Source of the DNA: Polaromonas sp047303325
GTDB taxonomy: Bacteria > Pseudomonadota > Gammaproteobacteria > Burkholderiales > Burkholderiaceae_C
DNA length: 64,000 nt
Assembly (NCBI RefSeq): GCF_047303325.1
Contig: NZ_JBKBEX010000002.1
Location: 1-64,000 of the forward strand
Reading direction: 5' to 3'
Of this stretch, positions 43,090-52,311 are shown piece after piece (positions within the stretch are counted from its first letter, which is position 1; every line of letters starts with the position of its first letter). The translations under genes and the position numbers were made by a program. The notes below the pieces were generated by a model, which worked only from the letters and a program-made list of their open reading frames with translations, searched no databases and was not told the DNA's origin.

Positions 43090-43509
43090 ATGTTGCGCTG
43101 GTCTGAATCTTCAAAGCTGCGTGAGCTGTCACTGTTCTACGCCAAGCTGCGGGAAACGCCTGGAGCAATTACGGACGAGCAGGTAGTCCAGATGATCCGG
43201 AGCACGTTTTGGTCGGCGAACTGCTGGAGCTTTGTCGAGGCCGCGTTTGCCATCATCTCTCCTGCTTGTGCGATGCGTCCTCATTTGACCAAGCTTCTCA
43301 TCGAGGAGCCAATTCGAGCCATGGTTTATGGCGGGCTGGAGGACCCGGGTGCGGTAGTCACTCAGGGACTTGCCTTAGCCGGCAAGCCCGACCCCGAAGT
43401 TGAACTGACTTTAGAGGGAAAGAAATGGCTGCTGGAGGAGTGGCCCAAGTTCGAAGCAGTTGCGAGGCAAGTCTTCCAGGAAATCCAGGATGAAACTGCT
43501 GGGAGCTAG
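43090..43509 (+). CDS. Hypothetical 139-aa protein
   Basis: The open frame extends to 42964, but the first 42 residues look non-coding (mixed Cys/Ser/Thr), so ATG 43090 is preferred though it has no ribosome binding site. The protein has two possible helical domains (SESSKLRELSLFYAKLRETP and LTLEGKKWLLEEWPKFEAVAR). No family is recognised. It ends 46 nt before the methyltransferase gene. Confidence 0.5.
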   Translation: MLRWSESSKLRELSLFYAKLRETPGAITDEQVVQMIRSTFWSANCWSFVEAAFAIISPACAMRPHLTKLLIEEPIRAMVYGGLEDPGAVVTQGLALAGKPDPEVELTLEGKKWLLEEWPKFEAVARQVFQEIQDETAGS

Positions 43510-43555
43510 CACCCCTGGCTGAGCTTCATCTCGTGACAAGAGTTCTCCTACTTCC

Positions 43556-44179
43556 ATGCAAGACAAACCCAATCCCCCAAGCACCCAAGGCTATGCCGAG
43601 CAAGCCGAGGTGCTAATCCCCCAGTACGAAGCCATTCCCTTTGTCAAACGCCACGAGGCCGAGCTGCATCTTTTGCCCAAGGCCCCAAGCCGCATCCTGG
43701 ACATAGGGGCGGGGACCGGCGTCGACGCGGCCTGGTTTGCGGAGCAGGGGCATAGCGTTGTGGCCGTGGAGCCGACTGCGGAGTTTCGGACGGCGGCTAT
43801 GCGCCTTCACCCCTCGCCTTTGATCGAATGGCTGGACGATGTCTTGCCGGGGCTGGATGGCGTGCTGTCGCGCGGGCAGCGCTTTGACGTCATCATGCTG
43901 AGCGCCGTGTGGATGCACCTTGACGAAGCGGAACGCCGCGCCGGCATGCCCAGGCTGGTGTCGCTGCTGGCGCCTGGCGGGCTGATCCTGCTGTCGCTCA
44001 GGCACGGGCCCGTCCCGGCCGGGCGGCGCATGTTTGAGGTGTCGGGTGAGGAGACGATGGAGCTTGCGCGGCAGCATGGACTCAAGGCTGTGCTGAACAC
44101 ACAAACCGGGTCATTGCAGCCGGGAAATGTCGCCGCCGACGTCACATGGACCCGGCTCGGCTTCAGGCAGGAAAGCTAG
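43556..44179 (+). CDS. Class I SAM-dependent methyltransferase
   Basis: A 207-aa enzyme. Motif I is ILDIGAGTGVDAAWFAEQG (about residues 48-66), followed by the acidic end of strand 2 (VAVEP), a DVIMLSAVWMHL strand 4 region and a LLAPGGLILLSLRHG post-motif. This is the fold of small-molecule methyltransferases (Methyltransf_11/25 type). The acceptor is unknown. It is the last gene of the rightward row and converges on the protease gene; a 28-nt hairpin lies in between. Confidence 0.85.
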   Translation: MQDKPNPPSTQGYAEQAEVLIPQYEAIPFVKRHEAELHLLPKAPSRILDIGAGTGVDAAWFAEQGHSVVAVEPTAEFRTAAMRLHPSPLIEWLDDVLPGLDGVLSRGQRFDVIMLSAVWMHLDEAERRAGMPRLVSLLAPGGLILLSLRHGPVPAGRRMFEVSGEETMELARQHGLKAVLNTQTGSLQPGNVAADVTWTRLGFRQES

Positions 44180-44206
44180 CGGCCCCGGCGTCATACCAGG
44201 GGCCGC
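44179..44206. terminator. Hairpin between convergent methyltransferase and DegP genes
   Basis: An 8-bp GC stem GCGGCCCC/GGGGCCGC with a 12-nt loop starts at the methyltransferase stop codon and lies 17 nt from the protease stop. It has no T-tract but its place between convergent genes fits a bidirectional terminator. Confidence 0.5.
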
Positions 44207-44222
44207 GCGCTTCAGGGTTTGC

Positions 44223-45737
44223 TTAACCCAGGTTGACCGGCACAAAAATCTTGCTGTCGCCGCGCTGTATCAGCAGGGCCACGGATTTTTCGGACTTGGC
44301 CACGGTGGCGCGTACCTGGTCTATGTTTTTCACGGGCACGCCGTTGATGGACAGCAGCACGTCGCCGGGCTGCACGCCGGCCAGGGCCGAGGGGCCGCTA
44401 GCCTGTTCGACGACCAGGCCGTTGTCGACACCGGCTTCCTTCTTTTCATCAGGCTGCAGCGGACGCAGTGCCAGGCCCAGCTTGCCGTGGTTGGGGCTGT
44501 CCTTCTTGGCCACGACCTGGCCGGTTTTGTCGTCGGCGCTGCCGAGTTTGGCGCTGATCTCCTTGGCCGATCCCTGGCGCCAGACGTCGAGCTTGATGCT
44601 GTCGCCGGGCGCAGCCAGGCTGATGAGGGCGGGCAGGTCGCCGGAGGAGACGATGGGCTGGCCGTTGACGCGGCGGATCACGTCGCCGCTTTGCAGGCCG
44701 GCCTTGTCGGCGGGGCCGCCTTTTTCAACGCTGGAGACCAGCGCGCCTTCGGGCTTGTCGAGCTTGAAGGAGTCGGCGAAAGTCTGGTTGACCTCCTGCA
44801 CGGCCACGCCCAGGCGCGCATGCTCGACCTTGCCGGTGGCCACGAGCTGGTTCTTGATCTTGGCCGCGACGTCGATGGGAATCGCGAAGGACACGCCCTG
44901 GTAGCCGCCGCTGCGGGTGTAGATCTGCGAGTTGATGCCCACCACCTCGCCGCGCGTGTTGAACAGCGGCCCGCCGGAGTTGCCGGGGTTGACGGCCACG
45001 TCGGTCTGGATAAAGGGCACGGCGCTGTCGTCGGGCAGCGAGCGGCCCTTGGCGCTCACGACGCCGGCGGTGACGGTGTTCTCAAAGCCGAAGGGCGAGC
45101 CTATGGCCAGCACCCACTCACCGACCTTGAGCTCGCTGACCTTGCCCAGGGTGACCACGGGCAGGTTTTTGGCGTCTATGCGCAGCACGGCGACATCGGT
45201 CTTGGGGTCGGCGCCCAGCACCTTGGCGCGGTATTCGCGGCGGTCGGTGAGCTTGACGGTGACTTCTTTCGCATCGCGCACGACGTGGGCGTTGGTCAGG
45301 ATGATGCCGTCGGCGCTGACGATGAAGCCCGAGCCCTGGCCGCGTGTGGGCATTTCCTGCTGGGGTGCGCTGCGCCCGCCCTGGCGGCCCTGGCCCTGCT
45401 GGAAGCGCTTGAAGAACTCGAAGAAGGGGTCGCCGGAGAAAGGCGAATCCTCATCATCGTCACCCTGGGCGACTTCATTGCGGACCTTGGTGGTGCCGGT
45501 CACGCTGATGTTGACCACGGCCGGGCCGTAACGTTCAGTGATCTGCGAGAAGTCGGGCAGGGCCATGGGGACGGAGGCCGTGGCGCTTGCCGCGGCGGGC
45601 GCCGTGATGGCCGGCGGCGTGGCGGCCGTGGCGGCGGAATGCAGGATGTTGATGGCGCCGACGCCGGCGCCGCCAATGGCGCCCGCGGCCAGCAATGCGG
45701 CGACAAGCCGGGTGTTCTTCAATGCAGTGGATGACAT
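44223..45737 (-). CDS. degP: DegP/HtrA-type periplasmic serine protease
   Basis: A 504-aa protease-chaperone. A signal peptide or anchor (about residues 10-30) is followed by the trypsin-like domain with His in TNAHVV (about 149), Asp in DVAVLRID (about 181) and Ser in GNSGGPLF (about 253). Two PDZ domains follow (about 285-375 and 405-495). It degrades or refolds misfolded envelope proteins. A Q-linker-like GQGRQGGRSAPQQ loop (about 120-135) resembles the LA loop region. The upstream region carries a CTTAG-N6-CTTA direct repeat that is almost repeated upstream of the two-component regulator encoded next on the same strand, so this gene is probably under its control. Confidence 0.93.
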   Translation of the reverse strand: MSSTALKNTRLVAALLAAGAIGGAGVGAINILHSAATAATPPAITAPAAASATASVPMALPDFSQITERYGPAVVNISVTGTTKVRNEVAQGDDDEDSPFSGDPFFEFFKRFQQGQGRQGGRSAPQQEMPTRGQGSGFIVSADGIILTNAHVVRDAKEVTVKLTDRREYRAKVLGADPKTDVAVLRIDAKNLPVVTLGKVSELKVGEWVLAIGSPFGFENTVTAGVVSAKGRSLPDDSAVPFIQTDVAVNPGNSGGPLFNTRGEVVGINSQIYTRSGGYQGVSFAIPIDVAAKIKNQLVATGKVEHARLGVAVQEVNQTFADSFKLDKPEGALVSSVEKGGPADKAGLQSGDVIRRVNGQPIVSSGDLPALISLAAPGDSIKLDVWRQGSAKEISAKLGSADDKTGQVVAKKDSPNHGKLGLALRPLQPDEKKEAGVDNGLVVEQASGPSALAGVQPGDVLLSINGVPVKNIDQVRATVAKSEKSVALLIQRGDSKIFVPVNLG

Positions 45738-45799
45738 GGCGTGCTTCCTTGGGTTAATGGCACTCCCTGGTGCCGATAGACCTAACTATGGAGACGCAG

Positions 45800-45818
45800 C
45801 CTTAGACGGGGCTTAAGC
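45800..45818 (-). promoter_or_regulatory. Candidate response-regulator box upstream of degP
   Basis: The plus-strand sequence CCTTAGACGGGGCTTAAGC contains CTTAG and CTTAA half-sites with an 11-bp period, as in PmrA/QseB-type boxes. It lies 63 bp upstream of the degP start. A second site, 48001-48019, matches at 15 of 19 positions and is in the same orientation relative to its gene. Confidence 0.6.
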
Positions 45819-45820
45819 GG

Positions 45821-45894
45821 AGCCGCTCACAAAACCCTCCTGGCGTTGTTGCGCCGCCTTGCCAGGACCGCTTCGCTGGGTTTTGTGAGCGGCT
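45821..45894. repeat. 17-bp perfect inverted repeat with nested stem
   Basis: AGCCGCTCACAAAACCC and its exact reverse complement enclose 40 nt, within which CCTGGC/GCCAGG forms a further stem. The structure fills the gap between the sensor-kinase stop (45906) and the degP operator. It could terminate the two-component operon or be a mobile palindromic element. Confidence 0.65.
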
Positions 45895-45905
45895 TTAGGC
45901 GGGCT

Positions 45906-47306
45906 CTAGGCAGCAGAGCCGGAAACAGGCGGTTCTGCCGGAAAGCGCACGTCCACCCTGAGCCCGCCCAGGCGTTCGGAACGGCCCAGCTCCAGCGTGG
46001 CGCCGTGCCGCCCGGCAATCGCCTTGACGATGGCCAGACCCAGGCCGCTGCCGGCCGGCAGGGCCGCATCGGCGCCGTCCCCTTCCTGGGCCGCGCGGAA
46101 GAAGCGGTCGAACACGCGCTCGCGGTCCTGGTCGGCGATGCCGGGGCCGCTGTCTTCCACCGTGAGCACGGTTTCATCATCCTGCGGGGCCAGCGACACG
46201 TCGACCCGGCCGCCGGCCGGTGTGTATTTGACGGCGTTGTCCAGCAGGTTGCGCAGCAGCACGCGCAGGGCCTCGGCCTGGCCCGTGACCTGCGGCGGCT
46301 GCGGCAAGGAGGTGCCCGCCACCATGCCCAGGTCTATCTGCTTGTGCAGGGCGTGCGGCAGCACATCGGCCACGGCGAGCTTGATGACTTCCTGCAGGTC
46401 CACGGGCGTGGGGGCTGCGGCCTGGGCCGCGCCGGCTGTCCCGACAGTTTCGCCGGCTTCCTCGCGGGCCAGCACCAGCAACTGCTCGACCAGGCGTATC
46501 GCCCGGTCTATGCCCTGGTTGAGCCGGGCGATGCCGGCCTCGTGTTCGGCGGGCGTGCCGCCATTGCGGCGCAGGGCCTGGGCCTGCAGCTTGAGCGCGG
46601 TCAGCGGCGAGCGCAGCTCGTGCGCCGCGTCGGCCACAAAATGTTTTTGCACCTCGAAAGCGCCGCGCACGCGGCCGAACAGCAGGTTGAGTTCGTCGAC
46701 CAGCGGGCGCACCTCGTCGGGCAGGCCTTCGGCGGCCAGCGGCGACAGATCGTCGGCGCGCCGGCCGGCCACCTGGCGCCGGGCGCGTTCTATGGGCGCC
46801 AGCGAGCGGCTGATGACCCACCAGACGGCCAGCATCAGCAGCGGCGTCAGGAACACAAAAGGCAGAACGGCACGCACCGCCAGCGCGCGCGCGCGGGCCG
46901 AACGCGCATCCAGGTCCTGGGCGATCTGCACGGTCTGCAGCGCGGTCTGCAGGGTGTAGACGCGGTAGCGGTTGCCGTGGGCCTCCACGTCGGAAAACCC
47001 CAGCACCGCGCGCGGCGGCAGGGCCGAGCGCGTGGAGCGAAAGATCTGCGTGCCGTCCTGGCCCCAGATCTGCACATAGACCTCGAAGCGGTCGTCGACG
47101 TCGGCCTCGTCCAGCGGCAGGTTAAAGGGCACGCCGCTGCGCAGCGAGCGCGCCATCTGCCGCAGGTGCTCGTCGAACATCGAATCGGCCTGCTGCAGCG
47201 CGCCGCGGTAGGCGGTGGCCGCCTGCAGCAGGGCGGCGAGGAAGATCGCGGCCAGCACAAACCAGAGCAATCTTTTCCTCAGGGAATGAGTGACGGGCTT
47301 CCTCAT
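45906..47306 (-). CDS. Two-component sensor histidine kinase (QseC/PmrB/TctE-like)
   Basis: A 466-aa kinase. Transmembrane helices at about 13-33 and 160-180 bracket a periplasmic domain of about 125 residues. The dimerisation motif HELRSPLTAL carries the phosphorylated His (about 227). The ATPase domain has N-box NLLDNAVKYT, G1 DSGPGIAD, F-box and GSGLGLAIVK. The periplasmic domain resembles the double-helical sensor of QseC/TctE. The signal is unknown. Its start overlaps the regulator stop by 4 bp; the pair forms one operon, with degP beyond a palindromic spacer. Confidence 0.93.
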   Translation of the reverse strand: MRKPVTHSLRKRLLWFVLAAIFLAALLQAATAYRGALQQADSMFDEHLRQMARSLRSGVPFNLPLDEADVDDRFEVYVQIWGQDGTQIFRSTRSALPPRAVLGFSDVEAHGNRYRVYTLQTALQTVQIAQDLDARSARARALAVRAVLPFVFLTPLLMLAVWWVISRSLAPIERARRQVAGRRADDLSPLAAEGLPDEVRPLVDELNLLFGRVRGAFEVQKHFVADAAHELRSPLTALKLQAQALRRNGGTPAEHEAGIARLNQGIDRAIRLVEQLLVLAREEAGETVGTAGAAQAAAPTPVDLQEVIKLAVADVLPHALHKQIDLGMVAGTSLPQPPQVTGQAEALRVLLRNLLDNAVKYTPAGGRVDVSLAPQDDETVLTVEDSGPGIADQDRERVFDRFFRAAQEGDGADAALPAGSGLGLAIVKAIAGRHGATLELGRSERLGGLRVDVRFPAEPPVSGSAA

Positions 47307-47962
47307 TGTTTAGGCACCAGGTAACCAAGCCCGCGCACGGTTTGAATCACGTCGTTGCCCAGCTTTTTGCGCACGCCGTGGATATAGACCTCGACGGCAT
47401 TGCTGCTGACGTCGTCCTTCCAGCTGAAGAGTTTTTCCTCGAGCTGGGCGCGAGAGAGCACCACGCCGGGTCGGGCCAGCAGGGGTTCCAGCACTGCCCA
47501 TTCGCGTGCCGACAGGGTCACGGGCTGGCCGTTGAGGCTGGCTTCGCGCGTGGCCGGGTTCAGGCTCACGCCCTTGTGCTCGAAGGCCGGCTCGGCGCGG
47601 CCGGCGCTGCGGCGCAGCAGTGCGCGTATGCGCGCCAGCATTTCGTCGGTGTCATAGGGTTTGACGACGTAGTCGTCGGCGCCGGCGTCCAGCCCGGCGA
47701 TGCGGTCGCCGACCGCGTCGCGCGCGGTGGCCACCAGCACCGGCGTGGTGTCGCGGCGTGCGCGCAGGGCGCGCAGCACCTCCAGACCGTCGCGCTGGGG
47801 CAGGCCCAGGTCCAGCAGCACCAGGTCGTAATGTTCGCTGCGCAGGACTTCATCGGCCATGCGGCCGTCGCGCACCCAGTCGACCGCGTAATGCTCGGCG
47901 CGCAGCACCTGCAAAACGGTTTCGCCGATCATGGCGTCGTCTTCGACCAGTAATAGGCGCAT
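47303..47962 (-). CDS. OmpR/PhoB-family response regulator (QseB/PmrA-like)
   Basis: A 219-aa regulator. The receiver domain has the acidic pair Asp8/Asp9, phospho-acceptor Asp51, Thr about 79 and Lys about 101. The C-terminal winged helix (about 125-219) has the OmpR pattern ending AVEVYIHGVRKKLGNDVIQTVRGLGYLV. Residues match the QseB/PmrA/TctD subfamily. It probably binds CTTAG-type direct repeats: a box lies 39 bp upstream of its own start and another upstream of degP. This implies autoregulation, which is inference. Confidence 0.93.
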   Translation of the reverse strand: MRLLLVEDDAMIGETVLQVLRAEHYAVDWVRDGRMADEVLRSEHYDLVLLDLGLPQRDGLEVLRALRARRDTTPVLVATARDAVGDRIAGLDAGADDYVVKPYDTDEMLARIRALLRRSAGRAEPAFEHKGVSLNPATREASLNGQPVTLSAREWAVLEPLLARPGVVLSRAQLEEKLFSWKDDVSSNAVEVYIHGVRKKLGNDVIQTVRGLGYLVPKQ

Positions 47963-48000
47963 TGTTGTGTCCTTCGCAGCGTTTCAGTCTACAAAGCACA

Positions 48001-48019
48001 CCTTAGCCGGAACTTAGGC
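48001..48019 (-). promoter_or_regulatory. Candidate autoregulatory box upstream of the response regulator
   Basis: CCTTAGCCGGAACTTAGGC on the plus strand shares 15 of 19 bases with the box upstream of degP, with the same half-sites (CTTAG, CTTA) and spacing. On the gene strand a TAGACT hexamer follows about 9 nt after the box, so it could overlap the -35 region, as for activators of this family. Confidence 0.6.
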
Positions 48020-48038
48020 TGGCCGGCTGCCGTTCAGC

Positions 48039-49448
<1,410 letters not shown>

Positions 49449-49630
49449 GTCGGGCTTTCTTTGGATGGCGGTCAGGGTGCCGGCCGCGGCGGGCCGTGGA
49501 TTCAGGGCGCCGGATGCGCTATTCTGGGCAGCCACGGGCCGGCGACGGCCTTAATTGTCTTCCAGGCCGCCGCCGCGGGGGCGCGACCGGTGCAATACTC
49601 GGCATCACGGTGATTTTATCCATGTGCCTA

Positions 49631-49671
49631 AGAACCTGTTTGCGGCCCCGTTTAGGCCGCAAACAGGTTCT
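49631..49671. repeat. Perfect 17-bp hairpin in the argH/algZ spacer
   Basis: AGAACCTGTTTGCGGCC and its exact reverse complement are separated by only CCGTTTA. It lies 19 nt before the likely algZ start and 183 nt upstream of argH. No gene ends here, so it is not a normal terminator; it may be a REP-type element or control the algZ leader. Confidence 0.7.
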
Positions 49672-49689
49672 AATCCTCGACATCCACGT

Positions 49690-50763
49690 ATGCACGCCAT
49701 GAAGCCTTCGCCTGATCCGCAGACCTTTGGGGAATCGACCTTGCTGGGCAGCGTGAGCTCCGGCTATGAGGAACCGGTGCGCCGCGGCGGCGCGCGCGGC
49801 AGCATGTTTGACGCCTGCCAGGTCGGCGTGGTGCTGCGGGCTGTGCTGTTCGTCGAGGCTGTGGCGGCCGTGGCCGCCATGTTCGTCGCCGACCATTTCA
49901 CGGGGTGGCTGCTGCGCTTTGCCTTGCTGACCGGCGGCGTCCTGCCGGCCACGCTGGCCTGGCTGATCGCCGCCTGTGCCCTCAAGGACCGCCTGGGCAG
50001 GCTGCGGTTGCCGCTTCAGTGGCTGGCCGGCGCACTGCTGGGCACCGCCGCCGGCCTCTATGGCTGCGGCGCGCTGGCCCTGATGGGAGTCCTGAACCCG
50101 GCGCCCTGGTGGGCCAGCGCGGCGGCGGGCACGCTGCTGTCGGCCATGCTGCTGGCAGGCCTGTACTGGCGCGCCAAGGCGCGCACGCCGGCGGCCACGG
50201 CGGCGCGCCTGGCCGAGCTGCAGTCACGCATACGCCCGCACTTCCTGTTCAACACCCTCAATAGCGCCATCGCGCTGGTGCGCGCCGAGCCGGCCAAGGC
50301 AGAAGCGGTGCTGGAGGACTTGAGCGAGCTGTTCCGCCACGCGCTGGCCGACCCGGCGGAATCGGTCACCCTGGGCCAGGAAATCGCGCTGGCCCAGCGC
50401 TACCTGGCCATAGAGCAGGTGCGCTTCGGCGAGCGCCTGCAGGTGCAGTGGAGCCTGGACGCCGAGGCGGACCAGGCCAAGCTGCCGCCGCTGCTGCTGC
50501 AGCCGCTGGTGGAGAATGCCGTCAAGCACGGCGTGGAGCCCAGCGCCACCGGCGCGCAGCTCAGGATTTCCACGCTCAAGCGCGGCGGCACGGTGGTGAT
50601 CAAGGTCACCAACTCGACCCCGGCGGGCGTCGGCGAGCGCGGCCACGGCCTGGCGCTGGCCAATGTGCGGGAGCGGCTGGCCTTGCTGCATGATGTCGAG
50701 GCGAAATTCAGGACCGTGTTCAAGGACGGCATGTTTCAGGTACGCATGGAGATTCCCGCATGA
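49690..50763 (+). CDS. algZ: LytS/AlgZ-type sensor histidine kinase
   Basis: A 357-aa membrane kinase of the HPK8 type. Four hydrophobic helices (about residues 45-160) lead to the motif RIRPHFLFNTLNSA (His about 183) and a compact ATPase domain with QPLVENAVKHG and GHGLALANVRERL. Starts at 49690, 49699 or 49804 are possible; none has a clear ribosome binding site. It overlaps algR by 4 bp. In Pseudomonas the homologous FimS (AlgZ)/AlgR pair, next to argH, controls type IV pili and alginate; the role here is unknown but synteny is the same. Confidence 0.88.
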   Translation: MHAMKPSPDPQTFGESTLLGSVSSGYEEPVRRGGARGSMFDACQVGVVLRAVLFVEAVAAVAAMFVADHFTGWLLRFALLTGGVLPATLAWLIAACALKDRLGRLRLPLQWLAGALLGTAAGLYGCGALALMGVLNPAPWWASAAAGTLLSAMLLAGLYWRAKARTPAATAARLAELQSRIRPHFLFNTLNSAIALVRAEPAKAEAVLEDLSELFRHALADPAESVTLGQEIALAQRYLAIEQVRFGERLQVQWSLDAEADQAKLPPLLLQPLVENAVKHGVEPSATGAQLRISTLKRGGTVVIKVTNSTPAGVGERGHGLALANVRERLALLHDVEAKFRTVFKDGMFQVRMEIPA

Positions 50764-51497
50764 AACTCAAGGTACTGGTGGTGGACGACGAAGCGCTGGC
50801 CCGGTCGCGCCTGCGGACGCTGCTGGGCGATTGCACGGCGCCGGGCGCGGTCGTGGGCGCGGAGGCGGCCGATGCCGCGGAGGCCATGGGGGCCCTGCAG
50901 CGCGAAGCCTTTGACGCGGTGCTGCTGGACATCCGCATGCCGGGCGCCGACGGCATCGCGCTGGCCCAGATGATTGCCACGCTGGCGCGCAGGCCCGCCG
51001 TGGTGTTTGTCACGGCCCATTCCGAGCATGCGGTGCAGGCCTTCGAGCTGGAGGCCATCGACTACCTGACCAAACCGGTGCGCCTGGAACGCCTGCAGCA
51101 GGCGCTGCAGAAGGTGGAGCGCCTGGCGCAGGCCGCGCGCCCCGGCCAGCCGCCCGTCGAGGAAATGCTCATCATCCAGGACCGGGGACGCACCGAGCGC
51201 GTGCCGCTGGCTGAGGTGATTTATTTCAAGGCCGAGCTCAAGTACGTCACCGTGCGCACGGCCAGCCGCAGCTACATCCTGGACGGCTCGCTCAGCGAGC
51301 TGGAGGAGCGCCACGCGGCGCGGTTCATGCGCATACACCGCAACGCGCTGATCGCGCGCCATGCGGTGCGCGCGCTCGAAAAACATTTCGACCCCGAGGA
51401 GGGCGAGGGCTGGGCGGTGCGGCTCAACGGCATCGACGAGCTGCTGGCGGTCTCGCGCCGCCAGCTCAGCGCGGTGCGCGAGGCCATCACGACCTGA
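50760..51497 (+). CDS. algR: LytTR-family response regulator AlgR
   Basis: A 245-aa regulator with a receiver domain (Asp9/Asp10, phospho-acceptor Asp57, Lys about 107) and a C-terminal LytTR DNA-binding domain (about 140-240), recognised by VIYFKAELKYVTVRT and RFMRIHRNALIA. Its start overlaps the algZ stop. Together they form a cognate pair. LytTR regulators bind direct repeats, and AlgR targets include pilus genes, but no target site was sought here. Confidence 0.92.
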   Translation: MKLKVLVVDDEALARSRLRTLLGDCTAPGAVVGAEAADAAEAMGALQREAFDAVLLDIRMPGADGIALAQMIATLARRPAVVFVTAHSEHAVQAFELEAIDYLTKPVRLERLQQALQKVERLAQAARPGQPPVEEMLIIQDRGRTERVPLAEVIYFKAELKYVTVRTASRSYILDGSLSELEERHAARFMRIHRNALIARHAVRALEKHFDPEEGEGWAVRLNGIDELLAVSRRQLSAVREAITT

Positions 51498-51571
51498 CGC
51501 GCCCTGTAATCGCCCCCCGGCATCCACCGCCTCATTTCTCCCGTTCCCCGTTTCCTGTTTTCCCAATCCAC

Positions 51572-52294
51572 ATGCCCCCATACGCCGATTTCACCCAGCG
51601 CCACATCCACCGCTTCAGCAACCAGCCCGCCGTCGAGCAGCAGATGGTGCGCGATTTTTTTGCCGGCAAACCCGGCTTTTATGTGGATGTGGGCGCCAAC
51701 GACCCGGTGCTGGACTCCCAGTCCCAGCACCTGGAGGCGCTGGGCTGGACGGGCCTGCTGGTCGAGCCCGATCCGGATTGCTGCGCGCTGCTGCGCCAAA
51801 GCCGCAAGGGCACGGTGATCGAAATGGCCTGCTCCAGCCCGGAAAACGCCGGCAAACTGCTGCAGCTGAACCGCGCGGGCCCACATTCGACGCTGGAAGA
51901 GCGGCCCATCGCGCTGGGCGCGGTGGTGCGCTCCACCGTGGCGGTGCGCTGCGAAACCCTGGACACCATGCTGCGCGAGCACGGCGCGCCCGTGGGTTTT
52001 GATTTGCTGTCCATCGACATCGAGGGGCATGAGCTGGTTGCCCTTTCGGGCTTCGACTTCGCGCACTGGCAACCCCGGCTGGTGCTGATCGAAGACCATG
52101 TCACCCACCATCACAAACATGCGCTGATGCGGCGCAACGGCTACCAGCTGCTGCTGCGAACCGGCCTCAACAGCTGGTACGTTCCGGCGAAAGCGTCCTA
52201 CACGTTTTCCTGGGCGGCCCGGTTTGAATATCTGCGTAAGTACTACCTGGGGCTTCCATCGCGGAAGTTTCGCTATTCGCGCCAGGCGACTTGA
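51572..52294 (+). CDS. FkbM-family methyltransferase
   Basis: A 240-aa SAM-dependent methyltransferase of the FkbM type: motif I FYVDVGANDPVLDSQS, VEPDPDCCALLR as the acidic strand 2 loop, and the family-typical FDLLSIDIEGHELVAL followed by LVLIEDH. Members O-methylate sugars, lipids or antibiotics; the substrate is unknown. It sits 74 nt after algR and its stop is just ahead of the AI-2E transporter gene, so co-transcription is possible without a clear functional link. Confidence 0.87.
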   Translation: MPPYADFTQRHIHRFSNQPAVEQQMVRDFFAGKPGFYVDVGANDPVLDSQSQHLEALGWTGLLVEPDPDCCALLRQSRKGTVIEMACSSPENAGKLLQLNRAGPHSTLEERPIALGAVVRSTVAVRCETLDTMLREHGAPVGFDLLSIDIEGHELVALSGFDFAHWQPRLVLIEDHVTHHHKHALMRRNGYQLLLRTGLNSWYVPAKASYTFSWAARFEYLRKYYLGLPSRKFRYSRQAT

Positions 52295-52311
52295 ACGGAC
52301 ACGGGGGACAC

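Noticed and set aside
45906..47962. Assignment of the two-component pair as QseBC with a quorum or adrenaline-sensing role
   Set aside because: Subfamily resemblance does not fix the signal; PmrAB-, TctDE- and QseBC-like systems cannot be separated here by eye.
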